Below, in pieces: positions 46,676 to 55,539 of a stretch of 64,000 nucleotides of DNA. Each line of letters begins with the position of its first letter. Position 1 is the stretch's first letter. The position numbers were made by a program, and so were the translations under genes. The notes beneath the pieces were generated by a model. The model worked only from the letters and a program-made list of their open reading frames with translations. It was not told the DNA's origin and did no database searches. The stretch comes from an uncultured Lachnospiraceae bacterium (GTDB lineage Bacteria; Bacillota; Clostridia; Lachnospirales; Lachnospiraceae): contig CANQTF010000001.1 of NCBI GenBank assembly GCA_947626745.1, positions 1 to 64,000 on the forward strand, written 5' to 3'.

Positions 46676-47953
46676 ATGAAGACAAAAAAAGATCATAAAG
46701 TATGCGCATTGCGGGATTTTTATATCCTGTGGAGCACACAGAGCGTTTCGCAGCTTGGGAGCAGCATCACGGCGTTTGCGCTGACGCTGTGGCTGTATGA
46801 AAGGACGGGCTCGTCACTGGGCACGGCGGCGCTTACCATATGCTTCTACGGGCCTTATGTGCTCATGAGTATTTTTGCCGGCGCTTTGACGGACCGGTTT
46901 GACAAGAAAAAGCTGATGCTGGGCTGTGATCTGGCCGCCGCCTTGTGTACCGTTCTGGTATATGTCCTGTTTCGGGCAAAATGTCTGGCCCCATGGCAGC
47001 TCTATGTGATGAACGGCATATACGGCCTGATGAACACGATGCAGCAGCCCGCCTCCGAGGTGGCGATGACGCTCATCGTTCCGGAGAAGGATTACCAGAA
47101 AACGAGCGGCCTCAGATCACTGTCGAGGGCGCTCATCGACATACTGCATCCGCTGATCGCGACGGCGCTGTACTCCCTTGCGGGTCTTACCGTTGTCATA
47201 GCGGTCGATCTGAGCAGCTTTGCGGTGGCGTTTGCCGCGCTGCTGTTTTTGATCAGGCTCCCTCAGAAACAGGAAGAAAAAGAGGAGCCGTTACTTGCGC
47301 TTGCGCGGGAAGGCTTGCGCTTCTTAAGAGAGAATCCGCTTATCATGACGCTGATCCTGTTCATGGCGGGCGTAAACCTGACGGCGTCGGCCTTTGACGC
47401 GGTGCTGCCGGGCTATGTGCTCCCCTCTCCGAGAGGCGGCACGGCTGTGTTGGGCATCGTTACGTCCTGCGCGGGCGCCGCGATGGTCGCCGGCAGTCTG
47501 TTGGCCGCGGTCTTGCCGAAACCGAAAGACCGGGTGCGGGTAATCTATCTTACGATGCTGTTCTCTCTGGGCAGCGAGAATTTCCTGCTGGCGTTTTCCC
47601 GAGAGCCGGTGCTGTGGTGTATCGGCCAGATCGTCGGCTGGCTTCCGGTGCCGATCATGGAAGCGAATCTGGACGTGATACTCAGAACGAATATTCCCGT
47701 GGAACTGCAGGGGCGGGTTTATGCGTGCCGCAATACGCTGCAGTTCTTCACGATACCGATCGGGCTGTTTCTCGGCGGTTTCATGGTGGATCGGGTATGC
47801 GAGCCGTTCATGGCGGCTTACGGCGATACGGCAGTCCTTCGGACGTGCTTCGGGAGCGGCAAAGGGTCGGGCGCGGCGCTTATGCTGTTCTTTCTCGGCG
47901 TGGCCGGGAGCGCGCTGTGCATCTCTGCCGGCAGACGGCTGCGGCGACACTAA
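46676..47953 (+). CDS. MFS transporter (drug efflux-like)
   Basis: 12-TM MFS pattern; 'FAGALTDRFDKKKLML' loop 2-3 motif. Confidence 0.9.
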   Translation: MKTKKDHKVCALRDFYILWSTQSVSQLGSSITAFALTLWLYERTGSSLGTAALTICFYGPYVLMSIFAGALTDRFDKKKLMLGCDLAAALCTVLVYVLFRAKCLAPWQLYVMNGIYGLMNTMQQPASEVAMTLIVPEKDYQKTSGLRSLSRALIDILHPLIATALYSLAGLTVVIAVDLSSFAVAFAALLFLIRLPQKQEEKEEPLLALAREGLRFLRENPLIMTLILFMAGVNLTASAFDAVLPGYVLPSPRGGTAVLGIVTSCAGAAMVAGSLLAAVLPKPKDRVRVIYLTMLFSLGSENFLLAFSREPVLWCIGQIVGWLPVPIMEANLDVILRTNIPVELQGRVYACRNTLQFFTIPIGLFLGGFMVDRVCEPFMAAYGDTAVLRTCFGSGKGSGAALMLFFLGVAGSALCISAGRRLRRH

Positions 47954-47960
47954 AAATTTC

Positions 47961-47989
47961 TTGACATGGTATCCGATTTTCGGTATAAA
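47961..47989 (+). promoter_or_regulatory. Promoter of the repeat-containing small RNA
   Basis: TTGACA (47961-47966)-17-TATAAA (47984-47989). Confidence 0.8.
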
Positions 47990-48038
47990 ATAATTAGAGA
48001 TAAGCGATGCTTATCATACGGAGGTGAAGGCTTCCGTA

Positions 48039-48140
48039 AAAAGCAGTGAGTCCTACTGAGAGTGGAAACGATAAAAGCAGTGAGTCCTACTGAGAGTGGA
48101 AACGATAAAAGCGGTGAGTCCTACCGTAAGTGGAAACGAT
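48039..48140 (+). repeat. Three tandem 34-nt repeats (48039-48072, 48073-48106, 48107-48140)
   Basis: AAAAGCAGTGAGTCCTACTGAGAGTGGAAACGAT x2, then AAAAGCGGTGAGTCCTACCGTAAGTGGAAACGAT. Confidence 0.97.
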
Positions 48141-48145
48141 TGATC

Positions 48146-48171
48146 TAAGGCTGCGCACCAGCGCAGCCTTA
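48146..48171 (+). terminator. Terminator-like hairpin between repeat RNA and toxin remnant
   Basis: TAAGGCTGCGC-acca-GCGCAGCCTTA (11-bp stem), only a weak U tract downstream. Confidence 0.65.
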
Positions 48172-48214
48172 AGCTTTATCTGCAGACTGGATACGGAAAT
48201 ACAGAGGAATAATC

Positions 48215-48304
48215 ATGAAACAAAACAGACTGAATTTATATCTCATAGATATGAAATATGTGCGGAACCTTGCAAATTTTTCAAAAAATACGCTTGTCAA
48301 ATAA
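48215..48304 (+). pseudogene. Truncated N-terminus of a type III TA toxin (ToxN/AbiQ/CptN-like endoribonuclease)
   Basis: GAGGAA SD then MKQNRLNLYLIDMKYVRNLANFSKNTLVK*; 'LYLIDMKYVRNL' resembles the start of ToxN/CptN-family toxins. Confidence 0.55.
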
Positions 48305-48310
48305 AAATAC

Positions 48311-48339
48311 TTGACACCTTTATCCGGTTATTGTACAAT
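48311..48339 (+). promoter_or_regulatory. Promoter of the ylxM-ffh operon
   Basis: TTGACA-17 bp-TACAAT. Confidence 0.8.
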
Positions 48340-48383
48340 GCATAAGTCGGACTCGACAGAATACAGCCGACCGGGGTTTTGAC

Positions 48384-48734
48384 ATGGAGAAGATCGTAGA
48401 GCAGGGTCTATTATATGATTTCTATGGAGAACTGCTGACGGAGCATCAGCGGCGGATCTATGAAGGCATCGTGTATGATGACCTCTCTCTGGGCGAGATC
48501 GCCGAAGAGGAGGGCATCAGCAGACAGGCGGTGCATGATATCGTGAAGCGCTGCGATAAGATATTGCAGGGATACGAGGCGAAGCTTCGCCTCGTGGAGA
48601 AGTTCCGGCGTATCAAGGAGAAGATCGCCTACATCGGCCGGTTGTCGGAGCAGTACGGGGACGGCGCGGCGGATATGGCCGCATACAGTACACAGGTGAA
48701 GAAATTGTCTGAGGAGATCCTGCAGGAATTATAG
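48384..48734 (+). CDS. ylxM: YlxM family HTH protein
   Basis: 'LLYDFYGELLTEHQRRIYEGIVYDDLSLGEIAEEEGISRQAVHDIVKR'; upstream of ffh. Confidence 0.94.
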   Translation: MEKIVEQGLLYDFYGELLTEHQRRIYEGIVYDDLSLGEIAEEEGISRQAVHDIVKRCDKILQGYEAKLRLVEKFRRIKEKIAYIGRLSEQYGDGAADMAAYSTQVKKLSEEILQEL

Positions 48735-48804
48735 TACTGCGAGGGATACCGCGATGATATGAGGATCAGGATCTGACAGCATACTTGGAAGGGCATGTGG
48801 TCAT

Positions 48805-50172
48805 ATGGCATTTGAGAGTCTTACGGACAAATTACAGAATGTATTTAAGAACCTGAGAAACAAGGGCCGTCTCACCGAGGAGGACGTCAGGACCGCGCTC
48901 AAAGAAGTAAAAATGGCGCTTTTGGAGGCGGACGTCAACTTCAAGGTCGTCAAGCAGTTTATCAGATCCGTGGAGGAGCGCGCTGTCGGCGCAGACGTCC
49001 TGAACGGGCTGAATCCGGGCCAGATGGTGATTAAGATCGTCAACGAGGAGATGATCGCCCTGATGGGCTCCGAGACGACAGAGATCACACTGCAGCCGGG
49101 CAAGGCGGTCACGGTCATCATGATGTGCGGCCTACAGGGCGCAGGTAAGACGACCACAACCGCGAAGATCGCGGGCAAGCTGAAATTAAAGGGCAAAAAA
49201 CCGCTTCTTGTGGCCTGTGACGTATACAGGCCCGCGGCGATCAAGCAGCTTCAGATCAACGGGGAAAAACAGCAGGTGGACGTGTTCTCCATGGGAGAGA
49301 ATCACAAGCCTGTCAATATCGCCAAGGCCGCTTTGGAACACGCGGAGAAAAACGGGCACAATGTGGTGATCTTAGATACCGCGGGGCGTCTCCATATCGA
49401 CGAGGAGATGATGGCGGAGCTTCAGGAGATCAAGGAAAACGTGGCTGTGCATCAGACGCTTCTCGTTGTAGACGCCATGACGGGTCAGGATGCGGTCAAT
49501 GTGGCGAAGGATTTTGACGATCAGATAGGGATCGACGGGGTCGTCCTCTCGAAGATGGACGGCGATTCCAGAGGCGGCGCGGCGCTCTCCGTCAAGGCGG
49601 TGACAGGAAAGCCGATTCTGTATGTGGGTATGGGAGAGAAGCTCTCCGATCTGGAGCAGTTCTATCCGGAGCGCATGGCGAGCCGTATCCTCGGAATGGG
49701 CGATGTGCTGACACTGATCGAGAAGGCGCAGCAGAATATAGATATCGACGAAGAAAAAGGAAAACAGATGACTGCCCGCATGAAGAAGGGCAAGTTTGAC
49801 TTTGAGGATTATCTGGAAAGCATGAAGCAGATGCGCAATATGGGCGGACTTTCAAGCCTGATGAGCATGCTGCCCGGCATGGGTAAGCAGATGGGCGATC
49901 TGGAGTCTGCGGTAGACGAGAAACAGCTTGCGCGCATGGAGGCGATCGTGCTCAGCATGACGCCGGAGGAAAGGCAGAATCCGAAGCTGTTGAATACGAG
50001 CCGCAAGGCGCGCATTTCCCGGGGATCCGGCGTTGACATCTCGCTTGTCAACAGGTTTATCAAGCAGTTTGAACAGTCCCAGAAGATGATGAAGCAGATA
50101 CCCGGCATGATGGGCGGCAAGAAAGGCCGGGGGATGTTCGGCGGTTTGGGTGGTATGAAATTCCCGTTTTAG
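48805..50172 (+). CDS. ffh: Signal recognition particle protein Ffh
   Basis: GLQGAGKTTTTAKIA, DTAGRLHIDEEMM, Met-rich M domain. Confidence 0.98.
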   Translation: MAFESLTDKLQNVFKNLRNKGRLTEEDVRTALKEVKMALLEADVNFKVVKQFIRSVEERAVGADVLNGLNPGQMVIKIVNEEMIALMGSETTEITLQPGKAVTVIMMCGLQGAGKTTTTAKIAGKLKLKGKKPLLVACDVYRPAAIKQLQINGEKQQVDVFSMGENHKPVNIAKAALEHAEKNGHNVVILDTAGRLHIDEEMMAELQEIKENVAVHQTLLVVDAMTGQDAVNVAKDFDDQIGIDGVVLSKMDGDSRGGAALSVKAVTGKPILYVGMGEKLSDLEQFYPERMASRILGMGDVLTLIEKAQQNIDIDEEKGKQMTARMKKGKFDFEDYLESMKQMRNMGGLSSLMSMLPGMGKQMGDLESAVDEKQLARMEAIVLSMTPEERQNPKLLNTSRKARISRGSGVDISLVNRFIKQFEQSQKMMKQIPGMMGGKKGRGMFGGLGGMKFPF

Positions 50173-50217
50173 GGTTTCATCATAAAATAATCATATTATA
50201 CACGGAGGCAAAGAAAA

Positions 50218-50463
50218 ATGGCAGTTAAGATCAGATTGAGAAGAATGGGACAGAAGAAATCTCCTTTCTACAGGATTGTGGTTGCGGATTCCAGAGCGCC
50301 GAGAGACGGCAGATTTATCGAGGAGATCGGCACGTACGATCCGAACACGGATCCCAGCACTTACAAGGTAAACGAGGAGGCAGCCAAGAAGTGGCTCAAT
50401 AACGGCGCACAGCCGACGGAGATCGTCAGCAGGATTTTCAAGAGCGTAGGCATAACAAAATAG
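50218..50463 (+). CDS. rpsP: 30S ribosomal protein S16
   Basis: '[42 protein letters not shown]'. Confidence 0.98.
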   Translation: MAVKIRLRRMGQKKSPFYRIVVADSRAPRDGRFIEEIGTYDPNTDPSTYKVNEEAAKKWLNNGAQPTEIVSRIFKSVGITK

Positions 50464-50517
50464 TGATCTGCCGGTATTGCGAGTGTACATCGGCAGCAAG
50501 GCTTTTGGAGGTGGACT

Positions 50518-50745
50518 ATGAAAGAATTGGTTGAAGTGATCGCAAAAGCGCTTGTCGAGAATCCTGACGAGGTGGTTGTGACCGAAAAGGAGGAAGGCAG
50601 ACATATTACTGTAGAACTTCATGTCGCAGCCTCGGATATGGGCAAGGTGATCGGCAAGCAGGGACGTATTGCCAAAGCAATCCGCTCTGTAGTGAAAGCG
50701 GCATCATCGAAGGACAACACGAGAGTGGACGTAGAGATCGTATGA
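50518..50745 (+). CDS. khpA: KH domain RNA-binding protein KhpA (YlqC)
   Basis: 'GKVIGKQGRIAKAIRSVVKAAS'; between rpsP and rimM. Confidence 0.94.
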   Translation: MKELVEVIAKALVENPDEVVVTEKEEGRHITVELHVAASDMGKVIGKQGRIAKAIRSVVKAASSKDNTRVDVEIV

Positions 50746-50832
50746 TCGGACAGCCTCATGGGATATACCGTGAGGCTGTTGATATATTGGCCGAAAAGAG
50801 AACGCCGTACCGGGCGTATAGATGGAGGAAGT

Positions 50833-51339
50833 ATGGTATCTGAGATGCAGGTCGGCGTTATCACGCAGACCCACGGGATCCGAGGAGAAGTTAAGGTGTT
50901 CCCCACGACGGATGACGCCGGCCGTTTCAAGAAACTGAAGGAAGTCATCTTGGACAACGGCAGGGAGCGGCTGACGCTCGAGATCGAGGGAGTCAAATTT
51001 TTCAAGCAGTATGCCATTCTCAAATTCAAAGGGTATGACTCTATCAATGATGTGGAGAAATATAAGGGCGCGAAGCTCTGTATCAGGAGAGAACAGGCGG
51101 TAAAGCTGCAGAAGGACGAATATTTTATCGCGGATCTGATCGACATGGAAGTGGTGACGGAGGACGGGGCGCATTTTGGTAAAATAAAGGACGTACTCAC
51201 CACCGGAGCGAACGATGTCTATGTGGTGTCGAGAGAGGCCGGGACGGAGGTCTTACTGCCGGCGATACGAGAGTGTGTGAAGGCGGTCGATGTGGAGCAG
51301 GGCAGAGTGACCGTCCACATCATGGACGGACTGCTGTAG
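50833..51339 (+). CDS. rimM: Ribosome maturation factor RimM
   Basis: 'VGVITQTHGIRGEVKVFPTTD'; genomic context. Confidence 0.96.
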   Translation: MVSEMQVGVITQTHGIRGEVKVFPTTDDAGRFKKLKEVILDNGRERLTLEIEGVKFFKQYAILKFKGYDSINDVEKYKGAKLCIRREQAVKLQKDEYFIADLIDMEVVTEDGAHFGKIKDVLTTGANDVYVVSREAGTEVLLPAIRECVKAVDVEQGRVTVHIMDGLL

Positions 51340-51369
51340 CGGCGGATAATGTGTTAGGGAGCGGACGGC

Positions 51370-52113
51370 ATGTATTTTTATATTTTGACGCTTTTCCCCG
51401 AAATGGTCATGCAGGGGCTGGATACGAGCATTCTCGGGAGAGCTGCAAAGAGAGGGCATATCGTCATCGAGACGGTAAATATCAGGGATCATACGCTGGA
51501 CAAACACGGCAAAGTGGACGATTACACGTACGGCGGCGGTGCGGGCATGCTCATGCAGGCGCAGCCCGTCTATGACGCATACACGGCGGTCCTGCATCAG
51601 ATCGCGGCGCGCAGACAGATGACGGAATCCGAAGCGGCGCAGGAGACGCGCGTCGTCTATGTGACGCCTCAGGGCAGGACTTTCCGGCAGGATATGGCGC
51701 AGGAGTTTGCCGGTGAGGAGGATCTGATCTTACTGTGCGGACATTACGAAGGGATCGACGAGCGGGTCTTGGAGGAGATCGTTACCGATTATGTTTCTAT
51801 CGGCGATTATGTGCTGACCGGCGGAGAGCTGCCGGCGATGGTGCTGGTAGACGCGATCGCCAGACTGGTGCCCGGCGTGCTGCACAATGCCGACTCCACG
51901 GTGACGGAGACGTTTCATGACGGTCTGCTGGAATATCCGCAGTATTCGAGACCGGAGGTCTGGCATGGCAGGAGAGTGCCGGAGATCCTGCTCTCGGGCG
52001 ACCATGCGAAGGTGGACGCGTGGCGGCACGAGCAGTCGGTGGAGCGGACGAAACGTCTGCGTCCCGACCTGTACGAGACGTATCTGGCAGACCGGGAGCG
52101 GGCACAAAGATAA
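51370..52113 (+). CDS. trmD: tRNA (guanine37-N1)-methyltransferase
   Basis: 'DDYTYGGGAGMLMQ', 'LLCGHYEGIDERV', 'SIGDYVLTGGELPAM'. Confidence 0.98.
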   Translation: MYFYILTLFPEMVMQGLDTSILGRAAKRGHIVIETVNIRDHTLDKHGKVDDYTYGGGAGMLMQAQPVYDAYTAVLHQIAARRQMTESEAAQETRVVYVTPQGRTFRQDMAQEFAGEEDLILLCGHYEGIDERVLEEIVTDYVSIGDYVLTGGELPAMVLVDAIARLVPGVLHNADSTVTETFHDGLLEYPQYSRPEVWHGRRVPEILLSGDHAKVDAWRHEQSVERTKRLRPDLYETYLADRERAQR

Positions 52114-52232
52114 ATAAATGAATATTTGCTTGCATTTTATTTGATTCTATGCTAAATTATTACTGTTGCGAAAAAGGATGGTCCTCTGTTACAAAATGTA
52201 TTAAGAACATCTATATCAATAGGAGGAAGATC

Positions 52233-52580
52233 ATGAACAATATCATTCAGGAGATCGAAGCGGCGCAGCTCAAAGAGAACGTCAGCGATTTCAATGTCGG
52301 CGATACCGTTAAGGTATACGGTAAGATCAAAGAGGGAAACCGTGAGAGGATTCAGGTATTCGAGGGAACCGTATTGAAGATACAGGGCGGAAGCAGCAGA
52401 GCGACTTTCACCGTAAGAAAAGTATCCAACGGCGTAGGCGTTGAAAAGACATGGCCCATGCACTCTCCCAACGTAGAGAAAGTGGAGGTTGTGAGAAGAG
52501 GTAAGGTAAGACGTGCCAAGCTGAACTACTTAAGGCAGCGTGTCGGCAAGAAGGCCAAGGTCAAAGAGATCGTAAAATAA
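52233..52580 (+). CDS. rplS: 50S ribosomal protein L19
   Basis: '[30 protein letters not shown]'; ATG 52233 after AGGAGG. Confidence 0.98.
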   Translation: MNNIIQEIEAAQLKENVSDFNVGDTVKVYGKIKEGNRERIQVFEGTVLKIQGGSSRATFTVRKVSNGVGVEKTWPMHSPNVEKVEVVRRGKVRRAKLNYLRQRVGKKAKVKEIVK

Positions 52581-52691
52581 GGAGCGCGAAGGGCAGATAC
52601 CTTGAAGAGATTTGAGGTATCTGTTTTTTATAAAGGTTTTACTACAAAGGCTTCTGCGTGTATAATATAATAAGACTTGGAGGAACGCGCC

Positions 52692-53276
52692 GTGGCGAGA
52701 AGAAAAGGACTGACGTTTTATCAGAAAAAAAAGCGGCTGGATCCGGCGCTCATCAAAGATATATTCGAGATGCTGATCGGCATCGTCATCGTCGTCTTTC
52801 TGGCATTCGTGATCGTGTCCTCGGTGGGTATGAAGACGAGTGTCGTCGGTGATTCGATGGAGCCGGGGCTTGCGAGCGGGCAGGAGATCCTGATCAACAG
52901 GGTGGTGTACAGACTGTCGTCGCCAAAGCGCGGGGACGTGGTCGTTTTTCTGCCGAACGGCAACCAGAACTCGCATTTTTACGTGAAGAGAGTGGTCGGG
53001 CTGCCGGGCGACAGGATACAGATCCGGGACGGCAGCGTCTACGTGGACGGCGTGCCGCTTCAGGAGGACGGGGACTTTGACAGCATGGCGGACGCCGGGA
53101 TCGCGGAGAACGAGCTGGAGCTTGCGGCGGACGAATATTTTGTTCTGGGTGATAACCGCAACAGCAGCGAGGACAGCCGCTCCGGCAACATCGGCGCCGT
53201 CAAAAGAGACGATATCATCGGCAAAGCGTGGTTCAGATTGTCCGAGAACTGGGAGGATATCGGCTGGATCAAATAG
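52692..53276 (+). CDS. lepB: Signal peptidase I
   Basis: 'GDSMEPGL', 'YVKRVVGLPGDRI', 'GDNRNSSEDSR'; GTG start with GGAGG. Confidence 0.95.
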   Translation: MARRKGLTFYQKKKRLDPALIKDIFEMLIGIVIVVFLAFVIVSSVGMKTSVVGDSMEPGLASGQEILINRVVYRLSSPKRGDVVVFLPNGNQNSHFYVKRVVGLPGDRIQIRDGSVYVDGVPLQEDGDFDSMADAGIAENELELAADEYFVLGDNRNSSEDSRSGNIGAVKRDDIIGKAWFRLSENWEDIGWIK

Positions 53277-53295
53277 GCGTGAAGGGGTCGTACAT

Positions 53296-54171
53296 ATGAA
53301 TTATCAGTGGTATCCGGGTCATATGACCAAAGCAAAACGCATGATGCAGGAAAATATCGGGCTGATCGATCTGGTCATTGAACTGGTCGATGCGAGGATC
53401 CCGCTCAGCAGCCGCAATCCGGATATAGACGAGCTGAGTAAGAACAAAGCCAGACTGATCCTGCTCAATAAATCCGATCTGGCGGACGCGGAGGCAAACC
53501 GCCTCTGGATCACTTATTTTCAGAAGAAAGGGTTTCATGTGCTGGAGGTGGACGCGAAGAGCGGACAGGGCATGAAAGCCATACAGGGGATCGTGCGGGA
53601 GGCGTGCCGGGAAAAGATAGAGCGCGACCGAAGGCGCGGCATCAAGAACAGGCCGATCCGCGCGATCGTGGTGGGGATACCGAATGTGGGAAAGTCCACG
53701 TTCATCAATTCTTTTGCCGGCAAGGCATGCACCAAGACCGGCAATAAGCCGGGCGTCACCAAGGGCAAACAGTGGATCCGCATGAATAGGGAGCTGGAGC
53801 TTCTGGACACGCCGGGTATCCTGTGGCCGAAATTTGAGAGCGAGGAGGTCGGCAGGAATCTTGCGCTGATCGGCTCTATGAATGATGAGATACTGGAGAT
53901 GACGCAGCTTTCGTCGGATCTGATCGGTTATCTGCTCGCTCACTACAGGGAACTTTTGGCGCAGAGGTATCAGATGTCCGGCATCGACGACGGAACCACG
54001 GCGCTCGATGTGCTGACGCACATATGTGAGCAGCGAAAATGTTATAAGAAAGGCAGAGAAGCCGATTATGAGAAGGCGGCTTCCGTTCTGCTGGAGGATT
54101 TCAGAAGCGGTCGGATCGGCAGGATCACGCTGGAACTGCCGGCGGAGAACGGCAAGACTGCCGACAGATAA
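53296..54171 (+). CDS. rbgA: Ribosome biogenesis GTPase RbgA (YlqF)
   Basis: Circularly permuted GTPase: 'NKSDLAD', 'GIPNVGKSTFINS', 'DTPGILWPKF'. Confidence 0.96.
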   Translation: MNYQWYPGHMTKAKRMMQENIGLIDLVIELVDARIPLSSRNPDIDELSKNKARLILLNKSDLADAEANRLWITYFQKKGFHVLEVDAKSGQGMKAIQGIVREACREKIERDRRRGIKNRPIRAIVVGIPNVGKSTFINSFAGKACTKTGNKPGVTKGKQWIRMNRELELLDTPGILWPKFESEEVGRNLALIGSMNDEILEMTQLSSDLIGYLLAHYRELLAQRYQMSGIDDGTTALDVLTHICEQRKCYKKGREADYEKAASVLLEDFRSGRIGRITLELPAENGKTADR

Positions 54172-54201
54172 CAACTACGGACGAAAACGAGGAACAGCAT
54201 C

Positions 54202-54741
54202 ATGAAGAAAGTATTAAGAGAAGTGTTGAGCACCAGTATCTATATCCTGTTTGTCCTGTGTGCGGTCTATCTGACCATTCATTTTGTGGGACAGAGGACA
54301 CAGGTGCTTGGCAGTTCTATGGAGCCGAAGCTGAGCAGTGAGGATAACCTGATCGTGGATAAGATAAGTTACCGTTTTCATGATCCGGAGCGCTTTGACA
54401 TCATCGTGTTTCCCTTCCGATATGAGGAGAACACTTATTATATCAAGCGTATCATCGGCTTGCCGGGCGAGACCGTGCAGATCGACGAGGAAGGAAATAT
54501 CCTGATCAACGGAGAAAAATTGAACGAGAACTACGGCAAGGAAGTGATCCAAAGTCCGGGCCGGGCTTACGAGGAGATCAAACTCGGGGACGACGAATAT
54601 TTTGTGATGGGCGACAACAGGAACAACAGCACGGACAGCAGAGATCCCTCGGTGGGAAACATCAGACGGGAGGAGATCATCGGGCGGGCGTGGCTGCGCA
54701 TATGGCCGCTCGATAAATTCGGGCTGATCAAGCACAGATGA
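54202..54741 (+). CDS. lepB: Signal peptidase I (second copy)
   Basis: 'GSSMEPKL', 'YYIKRIIGLPGETV', 'GDNRNNSTDSRD'. Confidence 0.95.
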   Translation: MKKVLREVLSTSIYILFVLCAVYLTIHFVGQRTQVLGSSMEPKLSSEDNLIVDKISYRFHDPERFDIIVFPFRYEENTYYIKRIIGLPGETVQIDEEGNILINGEKLNENYGKEVIQSPGRAYEEIKLGDDEYFVMGDNRNNSTDSRDPSVGNIRREEIIGRAWLRIWPLDKFGLIKHR

Positions 54742-54753
54742 GGAAGGACAGAG

Positions 54754-55512
54754 ATGGCGGAGACGATCGGGGTCATTAGAGCAAAAATGCAGGCGGCTGC
54801 GCCGGGTGAGCTGTCTGCATTAATATCGGAATACGAACAGGACGAAAGGGCAGGGGTGCGCGCGGCGGCAGCGCAGCAAAGGAAACGGCTGGCGGCTTAC
54901 GAGAAGGAGGTCGCCCGCTGTGAGGCGCTCAAGAGATATGAGAGGGAGTATGCCGCCTATGCGCATATATGCGGTATCGACGAGGTCGGGCGAGGCCCTT
55001 TGGCCGGTCCGGTGGTGGCGGGCGCGGTCATTTTACCGAAAGATTGTGATATTTTATATATCAACGATTCCAAGAAACTGTCCGAAAAAAAGAGAGAAGA
55101 GTTATATGATGTGATCATGGAGCGGGCGGTCGCCGTCGGTCTGGGTTACAGCACGCCGGAGAGGATCGATGAGATCAATATCCTGCAAGCGACCTATGAG
55201 GCGATGCGGGAGGCGATCTCCAAGCTTAAGGTGGAACCGGATCTTCTGCTGAACGATGCCGTTACGATCCCGCAGGTATCCGTGCGGCAGATCCCGATCA
55301 TCAAGGGAGACGCCAAAAGCATCTCCATAGGAGCGGCAAGCATCGTTGCAAAGGTCACCAGAGACAGGCTTATGGTGCAGTACGACGAGATCTATCCGGA
55401 GTACGGATTTGCATCAAACAAAGGGTACGGCGCACAGGCCCACATCGACGCGCTGCGAAGATACGGGCCGTGTCCGATCCACAGAAGATCGTTCATCACT
55501 CATTTTTGTTGA
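54754..55512 (+). CDS. rnhB: Ribonuclease HII
   Basis: 'GIDEVGRGPLAGPVVAGAV', 'NDSKKLSEKKRE'. Confidence 0.97.
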   Translation: MAETIGVIRAKMQAAAPGELSALISEYEQDERAGVRAAAAQQRKRLAAYEKEVARCEALKRYEREYAAYAHICGIDEVGRGPLAGPVVAGAVILPKDCDILYINDSKKLSEKKREELYDVIMERAVAVGLGYSTPERIDEINILQATYEAMREAISKLKVEPDLLLNDAVTIPQVSVRQIPIIKGDAKSISIGAASIVAKVTRDRLMVQYDEIYPEYGFASNKGYGAQAHIDALRRYGPCPIHRRSFITHFC

Positions 55513-55539
55513 TCGTTTATGTGAGTAAGAGGGAAAACA

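Larger units (their letters stand above)
47996..48175 (+). ncRNA. Structured repeat RNA, candidate type III toxin-antitoxin antitoxin RNA (ToxI-like)
   Basis: 5' hairpin GATAAGC-gat-GCTTATC (47999-48015); three contiguous 34-nt repeats; terminator hairpin; no meaningful ORF. Confidence 0.65.

Noticed and set aside
48039-48140. CRISPR array
   Set aside because: The 34-nt units are directly contiguous with no spacers and no cas genes nearby.
48130-48345. 71-aa ORF METIDLRLRTSAALSFICRLDTEIQ... in the ORF track
   Set aside because: Starts inside the third RNA repeat, runs through the terminator hairpin, lacks an SD and resembles no family; the 29-codon ORF at 48215 in another frame has the SD and toxin-like sequence.
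52692-54741. Two signal peptidase I genes flanking rbgA as an unusual duplication
   Set aside because: Multiple lepB paralogues in this trmD-rplS-rbgA-rnhB neighbourhood are ordinary in Clostridia.
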